Source: Bradyrhizobium sp. SZCCT0148 (GTDB lineage Bacteria; Pseudomonadota; Alphaproteobacteria; Rhizobiales; Xanthobacteraceae). From it: DNA of 64,000 bases. The notes under the pieces were generated by a model. The model saw only the letters and a program-made list of their open reading frames with translations. It was not told the origin of the DNA and made no database searches. Positions 1 to 9,838 of this stretch are shown one piece after another. Location: NCBI RefSeq assembly GCF_018129985.1, contig NZ_JAFCKT010000012.1, positions 62,001 to 126,000 on the forward strand. The letters run 5' to 3'. How positions within the stretch are numbered: position 1 is the stretch's first letter; the number at the start of each line of letters is the position of its first letter. The translations under genes were made by a program, and so were the position numbers.

Positions 1-1506
1 AAGCTCGGCGTGTCCGTCGAGGACATGGTCGAGACCGGCCTGCTGGTGGCGGGCGAGGACATTCCCGTACCCTACGACCGCTTCCGCGATCGCGTGATGT
101 TTCCGATCACCGATCTGCGCGGCCGCGTCATTGCTTTCGGCGGGCGCGCGCTGGAGAAGGACGTCCCGGCCAAGTATCTGAACTCGCCGGAAACGCCGCT
201 CTTCCACAAGGGCGACAATCTCTACAACCACCAGACCGCGCGCAAAGCCACCCATGACGGCAGCGCGCTGATCGTGGTCGAGGGCTATGTCGACGTCATC
301 GCCATGGTCACTGCAGGTTTTGCCGGCGCCGTCGCGCCGCTCGGCACCGCGCTGACCGAAAACCAGCTCGCGCTGCTCTGGAAGATGGCGGACGAGCCGA
401 TCCTCTGCTTCGACGGCGACCGCGCCGGCCAAAAGGCGGCTTATCGTGCCGCCGACCTTGCCTTGCCTTTCCTCGCACCCGGCAAGAGCCTTCGTTTCGC
501 GCTGCTGCCGGAGGGGCAGGATCCCGACGATCTCGTGCGCTCGGGCGGCCGCGGCGCCATCGAGGACGTCATCGCAGCGGCGAAGCCGCTTGCCGAGATG
601 CTCTGGTCGCGCGAGCTCGAAGGCGGCAATTTCGCCACCCCCGAGCGCCGCGCCGCGCTGGAGGCACGCATCAAGGAGCTCGCGAACGGGATCCGCGACG
701 AGGTGGTGCGGCGCTACTACCGCGACGATTTCGTCGAGCGGCTGCAGCGCGCCTTTGCCCCCGAGGGCGGGCGTGGCGGCTTCGGCGGCCGGGGCAATTT
801 CCGCCAGGGTCTCGGCGGCCGCCAATTCCAGCTCCGGGCTGCGGGCGGCGCGAATCGATTCGGTGGCCAGGGATTTGGTGGAGCGCGCCGTGGCCCGCCG
901 GGGCCCACCCCGCTACCGTCAGGCCCCTATCAGGCGGCGAGTCCTCAGCTGGCGGCGAGCCCGATCATGCGCGGCCAGCGCAGCGCCATCTCCCGTCGGG
1001 AGGCTCTGATCCTGCAAATTCTGATGAATCACCCCTGGCTGCTGCACGACCACCTCGAGGAGGTCGCCGCCCTGGAGCTAGCCCATCCCGAGGCCCACAA
1101 ACTCCGGGCCGGCATCATCGCCGCCTTTGCCAACGATCATCACCACTCCCCGGACCCCGGCGAGCTCGCCGAAAAGATGCGCAGCGACCTCGCCAAGGGC
1201 GGATTTTCTCAAGTTCTCCAAAGGGTTGAGAATGGGATCACGACGCAGGCCGTGTGGGGCGCCCGCGAGGGCGCGGCTCCCGACGACGTTCTCGCCACCT
1301 GGCACCAGCTGGTTGCCTTGCATCGGCAGTACCATTCACTACTTAGAGAGCTGAAGGACGCCGAACTGGCCTTGGGGGACGATCCCAGCGAGGCCAATAT
1401 GGCGTGGCTGCGTGATGTGAAGGCTCGGTTGGCCGAGGTCGACGGCACCGAGGCCCTGATCGAGGGTTTTGGCGAGCTGTCGGGCCGGTTCCAGAAGAGC
1501 GTGTGA
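1..1506 (+). CDS. dnaG: DNA primase DnaG (5' end outside window)
   Basis: This is the C-terminal part of bacterial DNA primase, which makes RNA primers at the replication fork. The reading frame is open from base 1, so the zinc-binding domain and early catalytic core lie outside the window. The Toprim domain is clear: VVEGYVDV carries the metal-binding Glu and FDGDRAG the DxD motif. A Gly/Arg/Pro-rich linker follows (about 750-910), then a helical C-terminal segment expected to bind the DnaB helicase. The gene ends in TGA at 1504-1506 and is followed by rpoD in the same direction, the order usual in proteobacteria. Confidence 0.96.
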   Translation, partial: KLGVSVEDMVETGLLVAGEDIPVPYDRFRDRVMFPITDLRGRVIAFGGRALEKDVPAKYLNSPETPLFHKGDNLYNHQTARKATHDGSALIVVEGYVDVIAMVTAGFAGAVAPLGTALTENQLALLWKMADEPILCFDGDRAGQKAAYRAADLALPFLAPGKSLRFALLPEGQDPDDLVRSGGRGAIEDVIAAAKPLAEMLWSRELEGGNFATPERRAALEARIKELANGIRDEVVRRYYRDDFVERLQRAFAPEGGRGGFGGRGNFRQGLGGRQFQLRAAGGANRFGGQGFGGARRGPPGPTPLPSGPYQAASPQLAASPIMRGQRSAISRREALILQILMNHPWLLHDHLEEVAALELAHPEAHKLRAGIIAAFANDHHHSPDPGELAEKMRSDLAKGGFSQVLQRVENGITTQAVWGAREGAAPDDVLATWHQLVALHRQYHSLLRELKDAELALGDDPSEANMAWLRDVKARLAEVDGTEALIEGFGELSGRFQKSV

Positions 1507-1880
1507 GGAAAGAATCATGCGGACGGCCGAGGCTGGAACCGCTAAAAGACTCGCCAAATCCAAGGTTTGGCGGCAAAAACAGGGTTAATCGAGGCTTAAC
1601 GGTCTTGTAGCACTTTGGCCCCCAGGCGGCCGCAGGCAGAACAGACGCGTCAGGAATGAATCCGCGCAATCGCTGTTGGCACTTCACCTGCATCCGCTGC
1701 GACAAAGAGGCTCACGAAGCGTTAGGCAAATCCGGCGAGAGAAGGGTCGGGGTGGCGAGAGATATGCGCGCCGCCCTTTCCGTGTCGAGATCTGGCGAAG
1801 CGAGAGCGTCGAGCAACAGGTTCAAGTGATTTCACGCGGGCGTGGCAACCGTCTGCATGAAGCGCGTTTAGGAGCAATGG
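1507..1880. other. dnaG-rpoD intergenic region
   Basis: This 374-base gap contains no credible gene. A 7-bp inverted repeat (CGCCAAA at 1552-1558 and TTTGGCG at 1566-1572) lies just after dnaG but has no U-tract, so it is a weak terminator at best. The rest presumably carries the rpoD promoter and 5' leader, but I could not pick out a convincing -35/-10 pair. Confidence 0.5.
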
Positions 1881-4040
<2,160 letters not shown>

Positions 4041-4060
4041 TCCGAGCATCCTTCAAAACG

Positions 4061-4089
4061 AAAACGGCGGGCCCAGGCCCGCCGTTTTT
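4061..4089. terminator. Bidirectional Rho-independent terminator
   Basis: A GC-rich hairpin (ACGGCGGGC-CAG-GCCCGCCGT type) is flanked by four A on the left and five T on the right. It lies between the 3' ends of rpoD and the convergent small gene at 4115-4351, so it can serve both transcripts. Confidence 0.9.
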
Positions 4090-4114
4090 GTTTGCCGTGA
4101 ATGAAGCTGAAGGC

Positions 4115-4351
4115 CTACTTCTTCTTCACCCCGACGCGCTCGAGCCGCTTGATCTCGAGCGCGGGCTTGCCGCTCTTTTCGGCGATCTCGCGGTCCTGCT
4201 CCATGATGAACGCGCGGGCGGGTTCGTCGCCGTCGAGGCCGCCGAGCAGTTCCGAGGGAACGCGGCGGTTGGAGCGTTGGGAATCGTCCTTATAGAAGAC
4301 GTTGAAGAAGGCGAATTCGCCTTTGGGGTTGGTTCCGGGTTTTTTGGCCAT
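4115..4351 (-). CDS. Small conserved hypothetical protein (78 aa)
   Basis: This is a 78-residue basic protein starting MAKKPGTNPKGEFAFFNV and ending in a Lys-rich VGVKKK. No signal peptide or membrane segment is visible. It converges on rpoD and shares the bidirectional terminator at 4061-4089. I recall similar short proteins in Bradyrhizobium genomes but know no function. The composition (F, Y, D, E well mixed, no low-complexity bias) is that of a real small protein and not an antisense shadow. Confidence 0.75.
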   Translation of the reverse strand: MAKKPGTNPKGEFAFFNVFYKDDSQRSNRRVPSELLGGLDGDEPARAFIMEQDREIAEKSGKPALEIKRLERVGVKKK

Positions 4352-4817
4352 GGCGGCTTGTCGTCGATTGGAGGGCCGCAGTCAAATGACTTTGCGCGTC
4401 GCCGGGGTCGGCGCGGAGCCGGGGCCGCCGATCCGCTGCATGGAAGACCCTCGCTTCAATAAACGGCGGGCCGAAGCCCGCCGTTTATTTTTGGTCTTCA
4501 GCGTCGCCCGGGGCTGGCGGGGCGACAACCTAAAATAGAAGGCTATAGAAGGCGCCCTGCGATGGCAAGTAAATCATGGCGGCGTCGATGTCGCAGCGGG
4601 CGGATCAGATATGCGTCGGCTGCTGCACGCGGCTTCGATTCACATTGAAGCAATTGCTTCGGCCGTCAAACGAATTTGTTCATCCTGCCGGCCCACGCAA
4701 TGCAACGTGCGTGGCGCGCCGTGTCGAAAGACGCACCAGCCTGCACATCTTCCCGCCTACGAGAAGATGATGTGAGCTAGCATATGTAAGCGGGCCTCAC
4801 GCTTCTCGGCGCGCGCA
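4352..4817. other. Gene-free stretch with a palindrome and an isolated terminator
   Basis: No convincing gene is seen in these 466 bases. They hold the hairpin at 4461-4490 (listed separately) and a perfect 14-bp palindrome, GAAGCAATTGCTTC, at 4647-4660. The upstream regions of the minus-strand gene at 4115-4351 and of any unrecognised small RNA would lie here. Confidence 0.5.
4461..4490 (+). terminator. Rho-independent terminator without an obvious plus-strand gene
   Basis: AAACGGCGGGC pairs with GCCCGCCGTTT around a short GAA-containing loop, and ATTTTT follows on the plus strand. There is no recognised plus-strand gene between 4089 and this hairpin. It may end a small RNA, or act in the other direction (TTTATTG on the minus strand) for the gene at 4818-5156. 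Confidence 0.7.
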
Positions 4818-5156
4818 TCATTTTGGCCACGTGTGTCGCGCCACCTCCTGCACGGCGAGCCGCGACCCGTGTCCGCCGCTCCTGCCGGCGTCCTCGTTGC
4901 GTCCCTGCGCCATGATCGCGCTGCCCATCGCGGCCGAGCCGAACGTGATCAGGAAGGAAGCAAGCAGCAGCGCGAGCGCAATGCCGGGCGAGCTGTCGGC
5001 GAAGATCAGCTCGCGCAGGCGCCCGGGGTTCAGCCAGAGCAGGCCGCCGACCAGAAGCGCCGCGGCGCAGGCGCCGATCGCGAGGTTGATGGCGAGCAGG
5101 CGGAACAGCGGGATGCGGAGGAGGGTAGGGCGAAGTTGAGGCTGCTGCTGGTGCAT
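4818..5156 (-). CDS. Small membrane protein, unknown function
   Basis: The 112-residue protein has two clear transmembrane segments: about residues 17-43 (LLAINLAIGACAAALLVGG) and 59-84 (IALALLLASFLITFGSAAMG). Both termini are polar. It is probably an inner-membrane protein. I recognise no domain beyond a general resemblance to short conserved Bradyrhizobium membrane proteins. The upstream side (5157-5380) holds a dispersed palindromic repeat. Confidence 0.65.
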   Translation of the reverse strand: MHQQQPQLRPTLLRIPLFRLLAINLAIGACAAALLVGGLLWLNPGRLRELIFADSSPGIALALLLASFLITFGSAAMGSAIMAQGRNEDAGRSGGHGSRLAVQEVARHTWPK

Positions 5157-5218
5157 CGGTGCTCAATACGGTGACTGATAGTGCGACGAAGGCAACGATA
5201 TCATAAGGCGCAGACCCT

Positions 5219-5368
5219 CTCATTCGTTATTCGGGCGCGCGCAGCGCGAGCGATGGTGCGCAATTGCGCACCTGAGAATCCATTGTGCCACCGTCCCTGT
5301 CGCTTGGTGGATCTTCAGATGCGCAATTGAGCATCGTCGTTCGCGCTGCGCGCGCCCGGAATGACGAG
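5219..5368. repeat. Dispersed nested palindromic element
   Basis: Two outer arms are near-perfect inverted copies: TCGGGCGCGCGCAGCGCGA on the left and TCGCGCTGCGCGCGCCCGG on the right. Inside lies a perfect 18-bp palindrome, GGTGCGCAATTGCGCACC, at 5255-5272. The right end reads GGAATGACGAG, the ending typical of the other elements in this window. It separates the minus-strand genes at 4818-5156 and 5381-5911. Confidence 0.8.
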
Positions 5369-5380
5369 CGGTGGGAAACC

Positions 5381-5911
5381 TCACGCCGCCGGCGCCGCGC
5401 GCTCGGCAGCCGCGCGCGCCTGCGCCGCTTGTTGGCGCTCCATCAGGGTCTGCCAGAGCGTTGCGATGCTCGCTTGCGTCTGCGGGACGATCAGGCAGTG
5501 GCCTTCGTTGTCGAAACCGCAGAACCGCACCGATGGGTCCTTCTTCACCTCGATCAGTGCCTGGTTGATCATCTCCAGGCAGGTGATGGCCTCGCCGACA
5601 TCGTGCAGGCGGGTGTGATGCAGGATGTCCATCAGGCGGAAGGTCATCACCGCGGGCTGGCCGAAGCTGATGCCGGGACGGCCGAGTTCGAACAGTACGT
5701 TGACGGCCGGCAGTACGCCCCTGATGTGCTCGAGCACGCCGGCGACGTCCTCCACGCTGCAGGCGACGAGATGGGAGGCCTGGGGCGGGATGGTCACGGC
5801 CGCGCGGGGCGCCGCAAGGCCGAGCGAATTGATCACCTCCTGCTCGATCCATTGCCGCACGGCTGCGGGGGCCTTGCGGATCTGCTCGGTGCTCAAGGTA
5901 ATTCCGGTCAT
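5381..5911 (-). CDS. Conserved hypothetical protein (176 aa)
   Basis: A soluble 176-residue protein beginning MTGITLSTEQIRKAPAAVR and ending in an Ala-rich tail (AQARAAAERAAPAA). The middle contains GHCLIVPQTQASIATLWQ. No signal peptide or membrane helix is seen, and I do not recognise the family. The frame has a balanced composition, unlike the overlapping frames. Its neighbours (a membrane protein and a lytic transglycosylase) give no functional hint. Confidence 0.7.
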   Translation of the reverse strand: MTGITLSTEQIRKAPAAVRQWIEQEVINSLGLAAPRAAVTIPPQASHLVACSVEDVAGVLEHIRGVLPAVNVLFELGRPGISFGQPAVMTFRLMDILHHTRLHDVGEAITCLEMINQALIEVKKDPSVRFCGFDNEGHCLIVPQTQASIATLWQTLMERQQAAQARAAAERAAPAA

Positions 5912-6069
5912 GTGGTGCTCCTGGGCGGCTCCTGTCGTCTCAGTTTAGAAAGCAGGAACTGAGACAGTTTGATGCGGATCAAGTCTGGTGCTTTGACGCT
6001 CCCTGCTTTCCCGGGCATGATCCGCGCGCTGCTTCGCAGCGACGATTTTCCCTCATAGGATTGCTCCAC

Positions 6070-6876
6070 ATGCTGAGACTGCTTCTCGCCGCCGCGTCCG
6101 TTCTTTGTCTGGCCGGCGGGTCGGCTCAGGCCGCGCGCTGCGGCGGCGACTTCAACGCTTTCGTCGCCAGCATGGCGCAGGAGGCGCAGGCCGCCGGCGT
6201 CTCGGCGAGCGTGACCAATACGGCGCTCAGCGGCGTCACTCCCGATCCTGCGGTGCTCGCCTTCGACCGGCGTCAGCGTCACACCTTCAACAAGAGCTTC
6301 GAGCAATACGTCTCGACCCGCGTCGGCCCCGGCCGCATCAATGGCGGTCGCGCCCTATTGCAGCGCCACGCCGCGCTGCTTTCGCGCATCGAGCAACAGT
6401 TCGGCGTGCCCCGTTACATCCTGGTCGCGATCTGGGGACTGGAGAGCGATTTCGGCAAGGGCGACATCGGCAAGATGCCGGTGGTCCGCACGCTGGCGAC
6501 GCTCGCGCATGATTGCCGCCGCACCGATCTGTTCCAGGGCGAGCTGCTCGCTGCGCTGAAGATCGTACAGCGCGGCGACCTGCCGCTGCGCGACCTCATC
6601 GGTGCCTTCGCGGGCGAGATCGGCCAGACCCAGTTCCTGCCGTCGTCCTACATCAAATACGGCGTCGATTTCGACGGCGACGGCCATGTCGATCTCCGCC
6701 ACAGCATCCCCGACGTGCTCGCCTCGACCGCGAATCTGCTCCACACCAACGGCTTCAAGATGGGCCAGCCCTACGGCGAAGGCACCGCCAATTTCGAAGC
6801 GATGCGCGAGTGGAACAGGGCGGTGGTGTATCGCAAGACCATCGGCTATTTCGCAGATCGGCTGGCGGGGCAGTGA
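6070..6876 (+). CDS. MltB-family lytic murein transglycosylase
   Basis: This periplasmic enzyme cleaves the MurNAc-GlcNAc bond of peptidoglycan with formation of a 1,6-anhydro end. A signal peptide (LRLLLAAASVLCLAGGSAQA) is followed by the SLT_2/MltB-type domain. The catalytic Glu sits in IWGLESDFG (residue 125 from the ATG at 6070), and the family motif GEIGQTQFLPSSY follows. There is no C-terminal peptidoglycan-binding domain, so this is a short form (268 aa). I prefer ATG 6070 to the TTG at 6061 because it gives a normal signal peptide. A repeat element lies directly downstream. Confidence 0.93.
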   Translation: MLRLLLAAASVLCLAGGSAQAARCGGDFNAFVASMAQEAQAAGVSASVTNTALSGVTPDPAVLAFDRRQRHTFNKSFEQYVSTRVGPGRINGGRALLQRHAALLSRIEQQFGVPRYILVAIWGLESDFGKGDIGKMPVVRTLATLAHDCRRTDLFQGELLAALKIVQRGDLPLRDLIGAFAGEIGQTQFLPSSYIKYGVDFDGDGHVDLRHSIPDVLASTANLLHTNGFKMGQPYGEGTANFEAMREWNRAVVYRKTIGYFADRLAGQ

Positions 6877-6891
6877 GGGTCAGATACCCGG

Positions 6892-6995
6892 CGTCATCGC
6901 CCGCGAAGGCGGGCGATCCAGTGTTCCAGAGACGGTGCGGCCAGAATCGAGAAGGCGCGGCGTACTGAATTCCCCGCCTTCGCGGGGAATGACAG
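6892..6995 (+). repeat. Dispersed palindromic element, subtype A
   Basis: The left hairpin GTCATCGCCCG-CGGGCGAT is joined by TCCAGAGACG...GCGGCGTACTG to the right hairpin TTCCCCGCC-GGCGGGGAATGACAG. The same arrangement recurs at 47289-47375 and, inverted, at 61502-61608. It occupies the space between the convergent genes at 6070-6876 and 7027-7863 and may also end their transcripts. Confidence 0.85.
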
Positions 6996-7026
6996 CTAAG
7001 TGAGACGCGATGCCGTCGCTCCACGG

Positions 7027-7863
7027 CTACTTCGCCGTCCCCTTCGCCATCTTCTCCAGCTTCCGCTGCAGCGGCGCCCAATAGGTTGCGGGGCGGAAGC
7101 GTTGCAACAGGTCCATGAAGCGGGCGTCGTTGCCGATCAGGATGCGGGGCTCGTTCTTCTCGATACCCCTGATGATGCGCAGCGCGGCATCCTTCGGCGT
7201 GGTCCTTGCCGCGTTCTCGAACCGCTCGATCGATTGCGCGCGGCGGGAATTGTCGGTGACGCCGACCCCGGTGCGCGAGTTACGCGCGATCGCGGTGGCG
7301 ACGCCGCCGGGATGCACGACCGACAGCCTGACCGGACTGCCCGCCACTGCGAGCTCGTGTCGCACGCTCTCGGAGAAGCCGCGCACCGCGAATTTCGCCG
7401 CCGCGTAGGCCGATTGGCCGGGCGGGGCGATGATGCCGAAGATCGAGGAGAGGTTGACGATGTGCGCCTCGCTTCTCGTCTTCAGATGCGGCAGGAAGGC
7501 GCGCGTGCCGTGCACCACGCCCCAGAAATTGATGTCGAACAGCCAGTCCATCTGCGCCTGGTCGATCTCCTCGAACGAGCCCATCAGCGCCACGCCGGCA
7601 TTGTTGACGACGATGCCGAGCGCGGGATGCGCGGAGGTCGCCTCATTCGCGAACTGGGCAATGTCGTCGGGCTCGCCGACGTCGACGCGGTGGATGCTGA
7701 CCTTGCGCGTCGAACCGATCTCCGCTGCCAGCGTCTTCAACCCCGCTTCGTCGCGGTCGGCCAGCGCGAGATCGCAGCCGCGCTGCGCAAGCTCGAAGGC
7801 CAGTGCGCGGCCGATGCCGCTTGCAGCACCCGTAATGGCGGCAGCGCCGCGAATTGCAGTCAT
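7027..7863 (-). CDS. Short-chain dehydrogenase/reductase
   Basis: The 278-residue protein is a classical SDR, an NAD(P)-dependent oxidoreductase of unknown substrate. The cofactor motif TGAASGIG is at residues 11-18 and NNAG at 87-90. The catalytic Ser140 (LSS) and Tyr153/Lys157 (YAAAK) are present. Asp36/Arg37 (LADRDE) after the second strand is compatible with either cofactor. The roughly 30-residue tail after the core (ATYWAPLQRKLEKMAKG) resembles that of long-chain or steroid-type SDRs. It stands alone, divergent from the response regulator at 7983. Confidence 0.92.
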   Translation of the reverse strand: MTAIRGAAAITGAASGIGRALAFELAQRGCDLALADRDEAGLKTLAAEIGSTRKVSIHRVDVGEPDDIAQFANEATSAHPALGIVVNNAGVALMGSFEEIDQAQMDWLFDINFWGVVHGTRAFLPHLKTRSEAHIVNLSSIFGIIAPPGQSAYAAAKFAVRGFSESVRHELAVAGSPVRLSVVHPGGVATAIARNSRTGVGVTDNSRRAQSIERFENAARTTPKDAALRIIRGIEKNEPRILIGNDARFMDLLQRFRPATYWAPLQRKLEKMAKGTAK

Positions 7864-7982
7864 GTTCGTCCCCGGTCAAGCCCTGAGAGAGGAACTATGC
7901 TTTAGATTTTTTCAGAATGGAACCGAACCGCAGGCGAATTGGCTCCTTAACATATGTACTCAAGCAAAAATTGGAGACGGTC

Positions 7983-8387
7983 ATGGGACAGGCACAGCCA
8001 TTTCGCGCAACTGCGCTGATCGTTGAAGACGATGCCATGCAGCGGGAGATGCTGAGCCTGCTTCTGGAAGAGAGCGGCTACCAGGTCATCCAGTGCGAAA
8101 GCGCCGAGGCCGCCGAACTCGTGCTTGACAAGAGCGCCGGCGCGCTGTGCCTGATGATGACCGACGTCCAGCTGGCGGGGCGCATGACCGGCGTCGAGCT
8201 CGCCCATGTCGCCAAGCACCGCAATCCCGGGCTCGACGTCGTGGTCACCTCCGGCCGTCCGCTGATGCAGCCCTTGCCCGACGGCGCGAAGTTCTGGGCC
8301 AAGCCCTGGGCCCCGCTCGACGTGCTGCGCGAAGCGGAGCTGGCGCAGCTGGACGTGAGCGTTCGCGGCCCGTCACGCCCGAGCTAG
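7983..8387 (+). CDS. Single-domain response regulator (receiver only)
   Basis: This 134-residue CheY-like receiver has no output domain. The acidic pair is in LIVEDD, the phospho-acceptor is Asp61 in MMTDVQL, the Thr/Ser switch is in VVTSGR and the conserved Lys is in WAKPW. The start at 7983 is chosen because GGAG at 7973-7976 precedes it; an in-frame ATG at 7917 would add 22 non-conserved residues. No sensor kinase lies nearby, so it probably takes phosphate from an unlinked hybrid kinase. Confidence 0.9.
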   Translation: MGQAQPFRATALIVEDDAMQREMLSLLLEESGYQVIQCESAEAAELVLDKSAGALCLMMTDVQLAGRMTGVELAHVAKHRNPGLDVVVTSGRPLMQPLPDGAKFWAKPWAPLDVLREAELAQLDVSVRGPSRPS

Positions 8388-8423
8388 CTTCCTCACCGCG
8401 AGGCGTCCTGCTATGGTCCGGCC

Positions 8424-9035
8424 ATGTCCTGGTCGTTTCTGCTCACCTCGCTCATCGTCGTCGCATCCCCCGGTACCGGCGTGCTCTACACGCTGGCTGC
8501 GGCGCTGACGCGCGGCTCGCGCGCCAGCCTCGCGGCGGCCTTCGGCTGTACGCTCGGGATCGTCCCGCACATGATGGCGGCGATGCTCGGGCTCGCCGCC
8601 GTGCTCCACACCAGCGCGCTCGCCTTTGCCGCGCTGAAATGGGGCGGGGTGCTTTATCTGCTCTACATGTCCTGGCAGGCGCTGCGCGAACAGGGGGCGC
8701 TAGCGGTCGAGGGCGACATCAGCGAGCGTTCGGTCGGCCGCGTCATCGTCACGGGTTGTCTCATCAACATCCTCAATCCGAAACTGTCGATCTTCTTCCT
8801 CGCCTTCCTGCCGCAGTTCATCGCCGCGGACGAAGCCCATGTGCTGGCGCGCATGCTGGAATTGAGCGGCGCCTTCATGGCGATGACCCTTGCGGTGTTT
8901 GTCGTCTACGGCCTCTGCGCCGCCTCGGTGCGCGAGCACGTCATCTCCCGCCCGCGCGTCATGGCCTGGCTGCGCCGCAGCTTCGCCGCCGGTTTCGCCG
9001 CGCTCGGCGCCAAGCTGGCCTTTGCGGAGCGGTAG
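8424..9035 (+). CDS. LysE/RhtB-family amino acid exporter
   Basis: A 203-residue inner-membrane protein with about six hydrophobic segments. The N-terminal family signature SPGTGVLYTLAAALTRGSR, with its SPGT variant of the SPGPN motif, marks the LysE/RhtB translocators. These export amino acids or related metabolites using the proton gradient. The C-terminal half carries the repeat-like segment LINILNPKLSIFFLAFLPQF, which is also typical. The substrate cannot be read from the sequence. Confidence 0.92.
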   Translation: MSWSFLLTSLIVVASPGTGVLYTLAAALTRGSRASLAAAFGCTLGIVPHMMAAMLGLAAVLHTSALAFAALKWGGVLYLLYMSWQALREQGALAVEGDISERSVGRVIVTGCLINILNPKLSIFFLAFLPQFIAADEAHVLARMLELSGAFMAMTLAVFVVYGLCAASVREHVISRPRVMAWLRRSFAAGFAALGAKLAFAER

Positions 9036-9078
9036 GCTCTTCTGCAAGTCGCTCGCGGCTAGGCATTTGCACTTGCGG

Positions 9079-9215
9079 CCATCCTTCGAGACGCCCGCTG
9101 TTAGGCGGGCTCGTCAGGATGAGGACGGAGTGTGCACCGGCTGCTTCAACGGGCACAGTGCCGCTGAGCTTCATCCTGAGGAGACCGTCGGAGGCGGTCG
9201 TCTCGAAGGACGAGG
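9079..9215. repeat. Dispersed palindromic element, subtype B
   Basis: The ends CCATCCTTCGAGACG and TCGTCTCGAAGGACG are inverted copies. Inside are CGCCCGC/GCGGGC and CAGGATGAGG/CATCCTGAGG pairs. A shorter relative with CATCCTGAGG and CAGGATGA lies at 44392-44436. It sits downstream of the LysE-type gene. Confidence 0.8.
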
Positions 9216-9261
9216 CGTGCGTTCAGGTGCAGCCGCTATTGGCCCTTGCGAGCGAGCCAAT

Positions 9262-9284
9262 AAAAAAGCGGGCCTCGCGCCCGC
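9262..9284 (-). terminator. Rho-independent terminator (minus strand)
   Basis: On the minus strand the stem GCGGGC-GCGAG-GCCCGC is followed by six T. It is the second hairpin downstream of the Lys/Ala-rich peptide gene at 9363-9434 and probably ends that transcript. Confidence 0.85.
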
Positions 9285-9315
9285 CACCTTCACACACTCG
9301 CAACGCTGACCCGAC

Positions 9316-9344
9316 GCCCGGGCGGAGCGAGGCTCCACCCGGGC
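9316..9344 (-). terminator. Long hairpin downstream of the Lys/Ala-rich peptide gene
   Basis: GCCCGGG and CCCGGGC enclose GGAGC and GCTCC around a three-base loop, with one internal mismatch. It lies 18 bases past the stop codon of the 9363-9434 gene on the minus strand. It lacks a T-tract itself, so it may stabilise the transcript 3' end ahead of the terminator at 9262-9284. Confidence 0.65.
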
Positions 9345-9362
9345 AAAGAAAAAGAAGGCTCG

Positions 9363-9434
9363 TTACTTCTTCTTCGCCGCCTTCTTGGCCTTCTTCGCCT
9401 TCTTCTTCACAGCCTTCTTCGCTTTCTTAGCCAT
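9363..9434 (-). CDS. 23-residue Lys/Ala-rich peptide (histone H1 tail-like)
   Basis: The 24-codon frame encodes MAKKAKKAVKKKAKKAKKA followed by AKKK and TAA. Only M, A, K and V occur, and the pattern resembles the C-terminal tail of histone H1-like proteins. It is preceded on the minus strand by GAAGAGG, five bases before the ATG, and followed by two hairpins, so it has the full layout of an expressed gene despite its size. Nucleic-acid binding is an inference from charge alone. I recall similar short Lys/Ala peptides in Bradyrhizobium. Confidence 0.7.
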   Translation of the reverse strand: MAKKAKKAVKKKAKKAKKAAKKK

Positions 9435-9838
9435 AGGATCCTCTTCAGGGTTAATGGTGAAACGCGACACGAGGGATGCTCGGCGGAGGGCCAGCCTCGC
9501 AACATCCTCGACCACAAGCTCAGCAGATTCGCAGCTCGCTGCCCCGCGCTGTCACATCCGTGTCATCGCGTTATCCACAGCTCAGATGCATTTTCGGGTG
9601 ATTTCGGAGCGCGAATCCGCATCACGGCGTCGGCGATACCATCGCCGGCGATAGGCTTAACGATCCCCCAACAACCCGCGCCCTTCATGAATCCAAAACC
9701 AAGGCGGAACTTTCGAAGGTTGCGGTGAGACTCCATTAAGCGCAACGACCGCATCCTCCCCGCAAGAAAACGGGGATGGGTCATGGACGGTCGGCTACCA
9801 GGGACGGGGAGCGTGACGCTGCGCATACCGCACGCGCC
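9435..9838. other. Intergenic region upstream of the diguanylate cyclase
   Basis: About 400 bases with no gene seen. It includes a single consensus DnaA-box-like TTATCCACA at 9571-9579 and a short inverted repeat CCCCGC/ACGGGG around 9759-9776. The promoter of the divergent Lys/Ala peptide gene and that of the cyclase should both lie here. Confidence 0.4.

Noticed and set aside
8147..9430. 427-residue plus-strand frame through the LysE-type gene
   Set aside because: Arg/Ala-rich out-of-frame reading; the LysE frame has clear membrane segments and family motifs.
9571..9579. Consensus DnaA box (TTATCCACA)
   Set aside because: Only one copy, with no AT-rich region or box cluster; one exact match in 64 kb is not far from chance. 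It is not an origin.
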